A DNA stretch of 64,000 nt from Gordius sp. MW1 (lineage: Eukaryota > Nematomorpha > Gordioida > Gordea > Gordiidae). How positions within the stretch are numbered: position 1 is the first letter of the stretch; each line of letters opens with the position of its first letter. A program made the translations under genes and the position numbers. Below the pieces are notes generated by a model. That model did not search any database. It saw only the letters and a program-made list of their open reading frames with translations, and was not told the DNA's origin. Positions 1 to 10,327 of this stretch are shown here, piece by piece. The stretch lies in the NCBI GenBank assembly GCA_964036665.1, contig OZ038526.1, forward strand, positions 36,890,001 to 36,954,000, read 5' to 3'.

Positions 1-313
1 GGGCACAGGGTTACAGTTGCTCAAAAAATTAATTATAGGCTTACGACAATAAAATGAGCAGCACTATGCAATAGCACGACCGCCCATCTCAAAATGTCAC
101 AATGAGCAGCGACATGCAATAGCTCCGCTATTGCCTGTTACGACCGCGCATCTCAAAATGTCATTGAAACTTTTTTAACCACACTTTGGCCAATGGTCAT
201 TTTTTCCATTGGTCAGCACTAAATGGTCTATAAATACATACGAGTCAAAAAAAAACGAAAACAATTTCGATTCACACTTTGGCCAATGATCATTTTTTTT
301 CCATTGGTCAGTA
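1..313. repeat. Dispersed hairpin-bearing repeat (two units)
   Basis: Two copies of a unit with CACTTTGGCCAATG, T-rich loop and CATTGGTCAG (about 174-215 and 272-313). The arms CCAATGG and CCATTGG form a short stem around the T run. The same unit recurs across the window. The rest of this stretch holds two copies of a short AATAGC/ACGACCGCGCATC repeat and no gene. Confidence 0.7.
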
Positions 314-1392
314 CTAGAGCCCTGCACGGGTGACCCGAAACCCGACCCGGTTCGGGTCGGGTTCGGGTTAAAAATTTTAAGAAGCTTTCGGGTCGGGTCG
401 GGTTCGGGTTGAAAAATTTTAAAGTCGGGTCCGCGTCGGGTAACGTTAACTTTTATATTGAATAATAAACATATCTTTTGAATTAATGCTATCTAATATA
501 ATATTTTATAATTAATATCGAAATGTATGATTAATTTACCTCATACATTCATTTAAATAAATTTCTTTTAAGTTATATTTGAATTTTGGAATTGCGCATT
601 TTTAAACTCAGAAAAGTAAAATATCTTGATAGATGCTAAATTATACTGAACATGTAAGTGGAACAAAACTTATGACTTTCTTAATTCCCATTTTTCTTTT
701 TTAAATATTAATGTCTTAACTTGTTTTATCGCCTAACTTATACACTAGAATAAAATTAATTTATCATATTTTACAAACATGATTTAAAAAATAAGAGTTT
801 TTGAAATCATAATCAAATTTTCTCCTTTCATTTTCGCAATATTGCCACAACCGTTATTGGCCTTAAAATCAAATTGCTTGATAATACAGAGAAACTCATT
901 TTAATTAGAATATAAGCATTTTATATGTGAAAAATTGCGGGTTCGTTAATATTTTGAAGAAGATAATAATAACCACATTTAGGAGTGCCGCTATTAACTT
1001 AAAGGTATACTTTATGGGCCATTTATGGGCAATTTTAATTAGAGACTAAATTGTTTTTATATATATAACCTATCTTTTTAGCATGTGACCGGGAAATGAT
1101 AGACATATATCGTTTTGTCCATTTTTGGGATATAATATTTTGTTGCCATTTAAATCCATTAAAATCAATTTTACAATATTAACTTTTTTTTACTTTCGGG
1201 TCGGGTCGGGTTTGGCTTAAAAAGCTTTCGGGTCGGGTTCGGGTTAAAAATTTTGAAAAGCTTTCGGGTCGGGTCGGGTTCGGGTTGAAAAATTTAAAAC
1301 TCATTCGGGTCGGGTCGGGTTCGGGTTGAAAAAATTTAAATGCCTTCGGGTCGGGTCGGGTTCGGGTTAAAAAAATGACTTTGCAGGGTCTA
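314..1392. mobile_element. hAT-like non-autonomous element with CGGGT iterons
   Basis: The ends read CTAGAGCCCTGCA and TGCAGGGTCTA, imperfect terminal inverted repeats. They are flanked by GGTCAGTA (306-313) and GCTCAGTA (1393-1400), an 8-bp target duplication with one mismatch, as expected for hAT. Inside both ends are runs of TTCGGGTCGGGTCGGGTT units spaced by AAAATTTT. The middle is AT-rich and non-coding. The target is the dispersed hairpin repeat, which resumes on the far side. Confidence 0.75.
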
Positions 1393-1925
1393 GCTCAGTA
1401 GCAAGAGATGTATAGTATATCAATTACTCAGAAATGCGCTGAAGCTTTTATTATGCAAATATGATAAACTTAAAACATATGATAACAATCACGTGCGTAC
1501 ACTAGGAACAACGAACTTAAACGTAGATATAAAATGTATTAATCTATTATGTTACAAGATGGTCTAATACATAAAAGTCAAAAAAACGAAAAAAAAATTC
1601 GATTCACACTTTGGCCAATGGCCATTTTTTTCATTGGTCAGCAGCCAGGACATGGTTAAAGTGGATATAAATACATAAGAGTCAAAAAAAAAAGAAAAAT
1701 TTAGATTCACACTTTGGCCAATGGTCATATTTTTAATTGGTCAGCAGCCAGTGGACGGCCAAAAAGCCATATTATCCATGGTATTAACAAAACAATAAAA
1801 AAATTTGGCCTCCCCGGGATTCGAACCCACATCAGTAGAGGCATAGGCCTTTGTAGGGGGGGGGGGGCACAGGGACTCATATCAGTAGAGGCATAGGCTC
1901 TTATGGGGGGGGGCACAGGGAAATT
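1393..1925. repeat. Dispersed repeat with tRNA-like B box
   Basis: Two hairpin units (about 1605-1650 and 1711-1750) are followed by GGACGGCCAAAAAGCC, then CCCCGGGATTCGAACCC, whose complement is a tRNA-like T-arm/B box, and CAGTAGAGGCATAGGC twice with G runs and GGCACAGGG. The order is the same in every long copy in the window, so this is one composite SINE-like family. No tRNA gene can be folded from it by eye. Confidence 0.7.
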
Positions 1926-2012
1926 TTTTTTTAAAGTTAAATGTTTTTATTAGGTAAAATTGACACATAAAATATACAAAAACGAGCATTAAATAATATT
2001 ATAAATAAAAAT

Positions 2013-4007
2013 TTATTTATCAGATTCGTCAATAGCCAACACGGGCCATGTGTCAGATAAAGATTTGTAATTATATTTAGCTATCAAAATGCCGATTTTT
2101 TGGCGTAAAATAAAGCTGGGTGAGTATTTAGCTTTGGGGGATCTATTTCCTACCGATTTAAAAAACGCTAATGCTTTCTTGCCAAAAGTAGCGGAACAGG
2201 AAGCTACTAATGGAATAAAAATTTTTGATGGAGCAATGGATCGGTATTTGTGTGTTTTACGTTCTTCCGCACAAGAAAGTGGGTTAAAATTATTATTAGT
2301 TGGCGCGAAGACATCGATGCAGGTAAAGTCCCACGCTAGGAGTTTGCCATCCTTCCAGTGGATCTTAGAAGGTCCGTCGGGACGCATTCTACCTTCTAAA
2401 GAAGGATCGGATGGTTCGAGGATGGAAGGAGTGCCGGCCTTTTTTAAAGCCAATTGAATCAAAAGGTTTATTTTTTGATGACGGACAAAGCGATATTTGT
2501 ATAACTTGCAATGGAGTGGGTGATGAGCCCAGATATCTATTTCCTTATTGTTTGCAGGGATAACCTATAGTAACTTTAACACCTAGGCGAAAAGCTATTG
2601 CATACGAAACTTCTGGATTTGAAAGCAGAAGTCCTGAGTGTTTACTTGGGATACATTTAAGCCATTCGTGACCAGAGTCGCTCGTAAGTGACCTGAGATT
2701 GAAATGCTGCACAGTACAACTCGAAAGTAGGTAAGCGACGGAGCGCGATATTATACTGGCATCCAAATCTCGTTGTTTGGCCGACTCTGGAAGGCTGGTT
2801 CCTGGTATGACGTTCTCATGCCAAGGCAATATAGCCAATTTCGTTAAAAAATCATTTGATTGAGAGATTAATTCAAAAACAAGATCCTTCACAGATTTAA
2901 AGGACGAGAGAAAAGCCACAAGGAAAATAGTCAGTGGGGACCTGATTCCTAAGCCCCCAAATTTGGTTGGAAGGGTGGCATGCAGCCAGCTAGTATTATC
3001 AAAAGGTAGATTTAAAAATTTTTCAAGGAGATATTTAATTGTAAATTCATATACTCTTAAAATATCTGTATGTAAAAAAGCGGCAGCTGATCTAAAACAG
3101 TGCTGAATTTTGGAGATGTTTAAAAAGTTTTTTATCATAAAAAAGGCTTGATGTATTGGTAGTAGTTTTAAAGATTAAATTTTGAGGCCAAAAGGGTCAA
3201 ATTCTTGTTTAAAAAGCCTTGTAAACAGGGAGATCCACCTACAGGCGAGCCGAGCATTGATAGATTTTCTTTATTCACAATAGATTATGGTTTAAATATG
3301 GAATTTTGATCAAAGTTAGTGGGTTTATAAAAACTCGCATTTAGCATCATTAAGTGTTAGATTTAGGGACATACAAAAGTCTTTAATTTTGTTAATTGCT
3401 TTGGTTACTTCTGCATGGCTGCCTGCCAAAGTTGCATCATCGAGATACCATACATGTAATGAAAGGTTACACTGGTTATTGATTTGGTTTATAAGTTTTT
3501 GTAGGCCGCAGCAAAATAATGGGGGTCCTAATGGATCACCTTGTTGAAGGCCTTCTGTGGATTTGATTAAACAGGGGCCATATTTCAAAAGGGATGGGCA
3601 TCCATAACTTAACAGAATATAGTTAGAGTATTGTGGAAAGTCTTCCAAAAAATTCTCCATAAAAACATTTCTATTTAGTTGGTTAAAAGCATTAGTGAAG
3701 TCTAGTTTGACTAGACAGTGGTCGGGGGAGGGTGATCCGGCCTGCATGTCATGGAGCCTCACATCCTTCCTTTAAACCAAAGCCTAATTGATGAGGTGTT
3801 AGGGTATTGGACAATGTTGGTTTAATGCGTTTAAAAATTATTTTAGATATTATCAGACGGAATACATTCCCAATGGCTCTTGGTCTTAGGGAGTTATTAG
3901 GTTTTTTTAAAGCTAAAAGTCGAGCTCCAAAAAGAACTGGCTTAATTTCTTGGGGGATATTTGCGTTGATGATTAATTTGCAAAGGAGGGTTAAAGAATC
4001 AAGTTAA
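2013..4007 (-). pseudogene. Reverse transcriptase-endonuclease polyprotein (RLE element 1), broken
   Basis: This is the part of the element with readable protein: RT palm in 3762-3325, thumb in 3138-2545, endonuclease domain in 2462-2013, each in a different frame from its neighbour. The zinc-knuckle region before the endonuclease, readable in the sister copy at 47.7 kb, is disrupted here, as the frame with YPCKQ stops and HHPLHCK continues in another. The catalytic YLDD box is intact, but the frameshifts make the copy non-functional. Confidence 0.7.
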
Positions 4008-4235
4008 GAACTTGAATTATTATTCTAGAAATTTATTAGATCTTGCAGGAAGTTAGGGTTTATGCCATCTAGTTCTGCTGCGGAGTCAAGGAGAAATGAA
4101 TTAATAGCTTCACTAATTTCTTAAGAAAATCAATGAAGAAGTACTGTTTGGGTATTTAAATGCATGTTGAGATCTGGGATGTAATATATTAATCTGGTTG
4201 AATGAGTCTTGGTTGGCTCAAACCATAGTGTGATT

Positions 4236-5123
4236 ACACAGCTCTACAAATATTGACTTTGTGATTTTATCCCGCTATCTAACCTATAATTCTGATAGAG
4301 AATTTTGCGCTGATTAATAATGTGTTTTTAGTTTTCTTCCAAAACCTCCCGTTTTTAAGATAAACGAGGTTGAAGGTGCAAAAAATGCCCATTTTACCCC
4401 TTTTTGAGGCTCAGCCACGAAATTTTTAATTTATATCAAAAAATATTAATTTATTCCTGTAGATTAAGGTTTCATCTATACGTCCCCTATTTTATTTTTT
4501 TATATCATCCTTATATTTAAATTTATACGCGTTTGCGTAAACCCCTTCTCCTTATCAAAATTCGTCCCACGATGTCTGGTTAACGGGGTACATTAGAGTT
4601 CATACTGCGTACGCGATGTTTACTAACACATATCGCTCTCCCTTCACCTACTCTCCTCTCTTTCTCCTCCACTCCCGCCCCCTTCATGTGTGCTTAAATA
4701 GATATGGGGGCGAGAGTGGAAGAGATGGAGGGGAGAGAGAGATGTGTTAGTAAACAGCGCGTGTGTAGTGTGAACTCTAATGACTCCTTTTTCCAGACCG
4801 GGACGAATTTTGATAATGAGAAGGGGTTTACGTAAACGCAAATAAATTTAAATATAAGAATGATATAAAAAAAATAATATTGGACGTATAGATGGAACTT
4901 TAATCTACAGGAATAAATTAATATTTTTTGATATAAATTAAAAATTTCGTGGCTATTGAGCCTCAAAAAGGGGTAAAATGGGCATTTTTTGCACCTTCTA
5001 CCTCGTTTATCTTAAAAACGGGAGGTTTTGAAAAAAAACTAAAAACACATTATTAATCAGCGCAAATTTCTCTATTATACTTAAAGGTTAGATAGCGGGA
5101 TGATTTTTTTTGTAGACCTGTGT
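4236..5123. mobile_element. Foldback element, about 0.43-kb inverted arms, copy 1
   Basis: Two long arms (about 4236-4685 and 4710-5123) are reverse complements of each other with a spacer of about 24 bp (TTCATGTGTGCTTAAATAG inside it). The outer ends read ACACAGCTCTACAAA and its complement TTTGTAGACCTGTGT. Markers repeated in inverse order include TCCCGCTATCTAACC, AAAACCTCCCGTTTTTAAG and TATTAATTTATTCCTGTAG. It interrupts the RLE retrotransposon, so it is the younger insertion. No transposase is encoded. A second copy lies at 35203-36713. Confidence 0.8.
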
Positions 5124-5884
5124 TATTATAGAACTCATTTAAAGCTCCTCTCAAGTGGTAAGAATTAAGTTGCTTTCTGTTGTAAGGATGTGTCTATAAT
5201 TGATGTTTGTTTACTTGGTGTGGGATGGCATAAACCATTATTGAGATTCAAAATTGCATCTTTGATATGCTTAGATAAGTTAACTTCTTTTAGCGAGAAA
5301 CAAATAAAATTTTGAATGCTAAATTGATTACTTGTCCCAACCCATAGGGTTTTCAGGATGATTTGCAATTGATTGGATGGTGTTTATCAATAATTGTGGA
5401 AGGCTGGGCGAGCTCCTCGTGGAATCCTATTTATAGTGTTGGGGAAGGATTGAGCAAGGAATGCATTGCTCCAGGTGAAATTAGGCTCTAGATCACTAAT
5501 TTGATAATTGAAAGGTTGAGTTTTAACTGGTGATTCTATGGGATTAGAAAACTCAATTGTTTGTTCAAAATTAAGGGTTAGGGGAGGTAAAAGAATATCT
5601 GGTGGAGCCTTTTGTCCAGAGAAAGGGCAACGAAGGGTTATAGGGCCATGTAATAAGAAACAATTATTTTTGTTTACAGATAGTTCCCTATTACAGGATG
5701 AATAGAGAGCTTTATTCAAAACCATTGTAGGTATTAATATATGAATGTGTTCCAAAGGAATAAGAATAATAACATTATTAAAATAAATATATATCTTTTA
5801 CGTTAAATTAGGAACAGCTGATCGCGCGAAACCTTATTTCGATTCATATTGGTTAATATTGTCAGATGATATTGCATGTTAGCC

Positions 5885-6167
5885 AAAAAAAAGAAGAAAA
5901 AAAATTCAATTCAACTTTAACCAATGTTCTTTTTTTTATTAATCAGCAGCCAGCGGACGGCCAAAAAGTCATTATCAATGGTATTAACAAAAACAATATA
6001 TTAATTTAAAAAAAAAATTTGGCCAATGGTCATTGTTTTCATTGGTCAGCAGCCAGTGGACGGCCAAAAAGCCATATTATCAATGGTATTAACAAATACA
6101 ATATATTAATTTTAAAAAATTAAAAAAAAATTTCCCTCGCCGGGATTTGAACCCTATCAGTAGAGGC
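5885..6167. repeat. Dispersed tRNA-related repeat, left part
   Basis: Two hairpin/GGACGGCCAAAAAG units, then CCTCGCCGGGATTTGAACCC and CAGTAGAGGC, where the decayed hAT transposon interrupts it. The remainder resumes at 7530. Confidence 0.65.
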
Positions 6168-7529
6168 CATAGTCGTACAGAAGGGGGTAGAAAAACGGAA
6201 AGTTTCCCTCTTGGCAAAATTAATAATTTTTTTTATTAAAAAATAACATATTTTTAGATTGAAAGTTTTTATTCTAAAGCTGAGTAACTGACTCAAAATG
6301 ACATTTATAAATAAATACCGATGTTTACTTTTTTATTTTTGCATTGAATTTCGACAAAAAGCCAATTAACAATTATTCTCTTTTTCCGATATCGTTTATT
6401 CACTTGTACAATGAAAAAAAGAAATTTGGAGCATTATTTCCCTATGAAATTACCCGATTCTTCTACATCTAAACCTAATAATTTCTTGATCTATTGATAA
6501 TTAATTGCTATGATTTATTTATTTTTATATTCACTGATCTGATATTATTAATAATGCTTTTCATTTTCTACTGATATAGTTGCAGGCTTATTAATCTACC
6601 TGGTAGGATCGCGATGCCGCAAAGAAGACAGCAAAAGTTTACATCAATTCTTTGCAGGCAATTGCAAAAAAAAATTTAGACCTATAGCAGGTCACCGAGT
6701 TGGCCCAAAACATTGTTGATAGATGAAATTGTTGAGAAATAATGTTGATGAAGAATTTCATCAAATTTTTATAAAGGCTGAAGCTAAGGCAAACTTATAC
6801 CAGTTTGATCTTGTAAAACCCAGATGGGCTAGAAAACAAACTTTCCGAAGTAATATTCCAACAGACTCCGCTGAGGAATAATATAAAATCACAATTTTTA
6901 TACCATTAGTTGATTCTTTTATTGTTCAGCTCAATGAAAGTAAAGAAGGAAATTATTGCAAATTTTCAAGTTTTGTTTCCTCAAGATTCGAAAGTTTCGC
7001 CTGCAGCTCAGATAAAAATAAATCACTTAGTAGATTTTTACTTTAATTTAATGACTTGAATGGTACAAGTGTTGACGTTAAAACAGAATTTGATATTTGG
7101 TATATGTCGTTGTCTCAGATCCCAGATGAATTGCGTCCCAATAATGTTTTGGATGCTTTGCTAAATCACAAAATCAAATTAGAATGCTTACCTAACCTTA
7201 CAACTTTATTTTATTTATTAGCTTGCCTCCCCATTACTACATGCACAAATGAGAGAAGTTTCTCAACTTTGAGAAGACTTAATACCTACTTACGGAACAC
7301 CATGTCAAACAATAGACTAAATGGTTTGGCGCTTTTAAGGATTCATCGGGAGTTAGCCCCAACTCCGGATGAAATTCTTGATGTCTTATCTATTGGCAAA
7401 AGAAAATTAAAAATTGTTTTATAGCGATTATTTTTATACACCGCTTTTGTATTTATATTATTGAAATAAAAATGTTTAAAAAAATTCGAAATTTTCTACC
7501 CCCTTGAGAAAATCCTGACTACGCGCCTG
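6168..7529 (+). mobile_element. Decayed autonomous hAT transposon
   Basis: Flanked by a perfect 8-bp target duplication GTAGAGGC (6160-6167 and 7530-7537) in the dispersed repeat. The inner ends are inverted repeats: GGGGGTAGAAAA on the left and TTTTCTACCCCC on the right. The right end continues to CCTGACTACGCGCCTG, while the left terminus has lost some bases. It contains a hAT transposase relic at 6411-7424. Confidence 0.75.
6411..7424 (+). pseudogene. hAT transposase relic (KIAA1586/ZMYM-like group)
   Basis: The N-terminus reads MKKRNLEHYFPMKLPDSS and stops after about 28 codons; most of the middle is deleted. A segment around 6735-6930 reads DEEFHQIFIKAEAK, KPRWARKQTFRSNIP, then IFIPLVDSFIVQLNE, with one stop where EEYYK is expected. 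The open C-terminal part 7056-7424 (122 codons) is the hAT dimerisation domain, with YLLACLPITTCTNERSFSTL and LRRLNTYLRNTMSNNRLNGLAL. These are landmarks of the hAT transposases often labelled 52-kDa-repressor-like (family knowledge). It is non-functional because of the internal loss and stops. Confidence 0.8.
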
Positions 7530-7945
7530 GTAGAGGCATAGGCCTTTGTAGGGGGGGGGGCACAGGGACCCTCAGTAGAGGCATAGGCTCTTGTAGGGGG
7601 GGGGCATAGGGTATTTTTCATGGTACCCAAAAAGCAATTAAAAATTTTAAAAAAAAAATCGATTCACAATTTGGCCAATGTTTATTTTTTTCATTGGTCA
7701 GCAGCCAGCGGACGGCCAAAAAGCCATATTATCAATGGTTTTAACAAAAACAATATATTAATTATAAAAAAAATTTTTGCACTCCCCGGGATTCGAACCC
7801 ACAGAGTTAAAAAATTGCATAGCAATTAAAAATAAATAACGTGACACGTTCGGTGCGGACGCGGACACGTTTGGGGCGGACGCGGACGCGTTCGGCGTGA
7901 CACTCGGTGCGTGACATAAACAAATGGAAAGTGAGCCATATATTG
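7530..7945. repeat. Dispersed tRNA-related repeat, right part, with a GC-rich minisatellite
   Basis: CAGTAGAGGCATAGGC motifs with G runs, one hairpin unit at about 7655-7720, CTCCCCGGGATTCGAACCC, then AATTGCATAGCAATT. A short GC-rich tandem stretch (7843-7915) of CGGACGCGGACACGTT-like units takes the place of the GGACGGAC microsatellite seen in other copies. Confidence 0.6.
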
Positions 7946-8101
7946 CATGCTAATTAATAATTTGCCGTGACGACATAGGGAGTAATAGCCTTAAATGAAC
8001 TATATTTTTGTTATGACTTAATTTCAGAGAATTTTATGCTATAATTTTACCCTTTTTTGCCTATGTATAATGAATTGAGAAACGTAGTAGATCCATACAA
8101 A

Positions 8102-8336
8102 ATGAATTTTAAAAAATTTACCTTTTACGTGGTATTTCTGCTAGTCTTGATGATAACTCTGATTCATGCTGCAGGTAAATACAATTATCTACTTCATCTT
8201 AAACAAAAAACTATGTTAAACATGTGCTTGGATGACTTATAATTAATTTTAATTTATTATTTAATATTTATCAGCGGTAGAAAAAAGCGGGTCCAGAAGT
8301 AAAATATTTTTCATACTATATAGTTTTAATAAGTAA
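8102..8336 (+). CDS. Candidate small secreted peptide gene, exons 1 and 2
   Basis: The exon 8102-8174 starts with ATG and encodes a textbook signal peptide: MNFKK, then a run of Phe/Val/Leu/Ile, then THAA-like IHAA. It ends in a good donor (GCAG|GTAAAT). A second exon begins at 8275 after TTTATCAG and continues the frame as AVEKSGSRS, where there is another possible donor (AGAA|GTAAAA). Without further splicing the frame stops at 8336, giving about 44 residues; otherwise later exons remain to be found, and the piggyBac-like element at 8387 may have interrupted the gene. I recognise no family. A structurally similar exon pair occurs at 26207-26413. Confidence 0.4.
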
Positions 8337-8386
8337 TATCTAATTTTGATGTGTTTTAGTTATTTCCCTTTATAATTATTTTTTAA

Positions 8387-10327
8387 CCCTCCGTTGGTCA
8401 GGTCAAAATCCTAACACGGATGGTAAAGGGGGTCATGATGACCCCAAATTTAAATAGCTATAACTTTGTTGTATTATGATATAAACTTTTAAAATTCGAA
8501 AAGCTTAATACTACTACTCTAATCTGTAAATTGATATATTACTTTGGGTATTTGAACAAGTGGTTATAATTTTGTAATTACATTTAGTGCAACCCCCAAA
8601 ATTTCCCCCTATGTGACTATATTTATTCATACAAATTTTTTCCCCCCAATTTTATAATTTAATTTATAAGATCATATAAAATAAGGTTGGAACTATAATT
8701 ATAGAAAATTTGGCATAAAAAAACCTAGAAACAAAAAAAATAGAGATGTCCAAACTTAGGGAATTTTTGGCCCTAGGTTTTTTTAAGTAAAAAAGTTACT
8801 ACTGTTCTTAGCCAATATTTTTATTTTTGGACTTCAATTTTTTTTAATAGAAATACATTATAGAAGGTTATAATTAAGGATAGGAAAAAAATCTAATTGT
8901 AAAACCTTCAAACTAAAATTTTATGAGGCTCTAAAAATAGTGAATTTTGTGTGAAAAATGAGATTTCCTACAAGTTTTCTTAGTTTTAATAATTTTAGAT
9001 TGAAATGGTAAAGTTTAAGATAATCCGTTTATAATTACACAATGGTAATATAAGTTCATGATTTTTGTAAATTTGGCATAAAAAAACATCAAAACAAAAA
9101 ATAGAGTTGTCTAAACTTAAGAAAGTGTTGACTTTATTTTTTGACGCAGAAAAGTTTCTATTGTTATTGTTCATCTTAGTTTAAGATTTTTACATAGAAA
9201 TACATCATATTAGGTTGAATTTAAGAATATGAAAATAATCTTCATGTAATATCTTACAACATACATTATATAAGGCTATAAAAACAGTCTATTTTGTAAT
9301 AAATGAGACTTTCTACACATATTTAATATCGAATTTAATTTGTGTTAAATTATCAAGAAAGTTTTAATTTAGTTATTTTATAAACAGACATTATATAAGT
9401 TTATTAATATGATTTCTTAGTCTATTATATCCTAAGCTATATAATATTATCTATAAAGTATAAACTCCTCAAACTAATATTAATGTTTATTTATTTGGGG
9501 CCACTTGATAAAATTTTATCTTTTTATATTTACCAGACAAAAAATATCGAATATATAGCACTTATCAATGTTGAATTGGGTTCAAAATGCCACAGTCCAA
9601 AATGCCACACTGAATATCACGAAATTAAATCTCAAATGGGGAGGGAATTTGATGTGCATCTAATCCTAACCCTAACCTAAAACGCTGACCTAAAACACTA
9701 CCCTGAACCTTAACCCTGTCCCTTAAAGTTTTATAGTGCAGCAATAATTGTTAAATGCATACGCATGCGCATTATTAAAAAGCGCAGCTATCTGATTGGT
9801 CTGTTAAATGCATACGCATGCGCATTATAAAAATACAAATTATGCGCTTGCGCAATGACTAATTTGATTATTGTGAGATTCGTAAAACGTGAGATTCAGT
9901 GGTATTTCGGACTGTAATATTTTGAAATGATACCATTGATGTTAGACATGTTAGGATATCAAAATGCACAAGGAAATTTACGCAAATGAACACTTGGGAA
10001 TACCACAAGGAAAAATAAACATGTTAAAATCTGAGTTTAAAAGTTAAATATCTCAAATAAAAGAAGATGTTTAAAAAAAATTTCTTTACAAATAGGTTTA
10101 GAATATGTTTAATATTGTGGAAGCTGGGGTCCTGGAAGACCCCGGGCATCTAAAACACGCTGTATCTTTAAAACTATTTGATAAAAACAGGCCAAATTTT
10201 GCAAAGATATTCTAGGATATATTTTAAGCTACTGTAAGAATGAAATTATAACAATCACTAAACTTAATTTGTACAACCTTTATAACCCGCTTGGGGTCCT
10301 CATTGACCCCACCTAGCCAACGGAGTG
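8387..10327. mobile_element. piggyBac-like non-autonomous element
   Basis: The left end reads TTAA|CCCTCCGTTGG, and the right end CCAACGGAGTG|TTGA is its near-perfect complement, with the second TTAA mutated. Just inside each end is a GGGGTCATGATGACCCC-type palindrome (about 8430 and 10292), another seen near 10133 (GGGTCCTGGAAGACCCC). TTAA targeting and CCC ends are piggyBac hallmarks (family knowledge). The interior is AT-rich, contains no transposase frame and carries a nested MITE at 9578-9934. Confidence 0.65.
9578..9934. mobile_element. MITE with TTCAAAATGTCACAGTCC inverted ends, copy 1
   Basis: The left end is GGGTTCAAAATGCCACAGTCC and the right end is GGACTGTAATATTTTGAAATGATACC, inverted copies. 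The interior CTAACCTAAAACGCTGACC and GCGCTTGCGCAATGA is shared with the copy at 38321-38571. It sits inside the piggyBac-like element. The flanking duplication is not clear here. Confidence 0.6.

Larger units (their letters stand above)
1926..5830 (-). mobile_element. RLE-type non-LTR retrotransposon, decayed, split by a foldback element
   Basis: Minus-strand retrotransposon relic. From 5' to 3': an N-terminal region about 5755-5165, an interruption by the foldback 4236-5123, RT fingers about 4120-3763 (FGARLLALKKPNNSLRPRAIG and TLTPHQLGFGLKEG), RT palm 3762-3325 with LDFTNAFN (motif A), QQGDPLGPPLF (motif B) and WYLDDATLAG (motif C). A thumb-like region follows at 3138-2545, then a C-terminal domain to 2013 containing GRMRPDGPS, then AWDFTC 14 residues on and THKYRS. 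PD-x(12-14)-D with a downstream K/Y is the restriction-like endonuclease signature (family knowledge); the clade within R2/NeSL/R4-like elements is inference. Several frameshifts and stops are present. The 3' end abuts a T run at about 1930; the right boundary is approximate. Confidence 0.75.

Noticed and set aside
1714-1916. 60-63 codon frames on both strands at the repeat
   Set aside because: They cover the dispersed repeat and recur at 7620, 52263 and 55229 only because the repeat recurs.
9660-9720. Telomere-like CCTAACCCTAACC stretch
   Set aside because: Only two perfect units, repeated in the second MITE copy at 38400 within the same MITE sequence, so it belongs to the element and is not an interstitial telomere.
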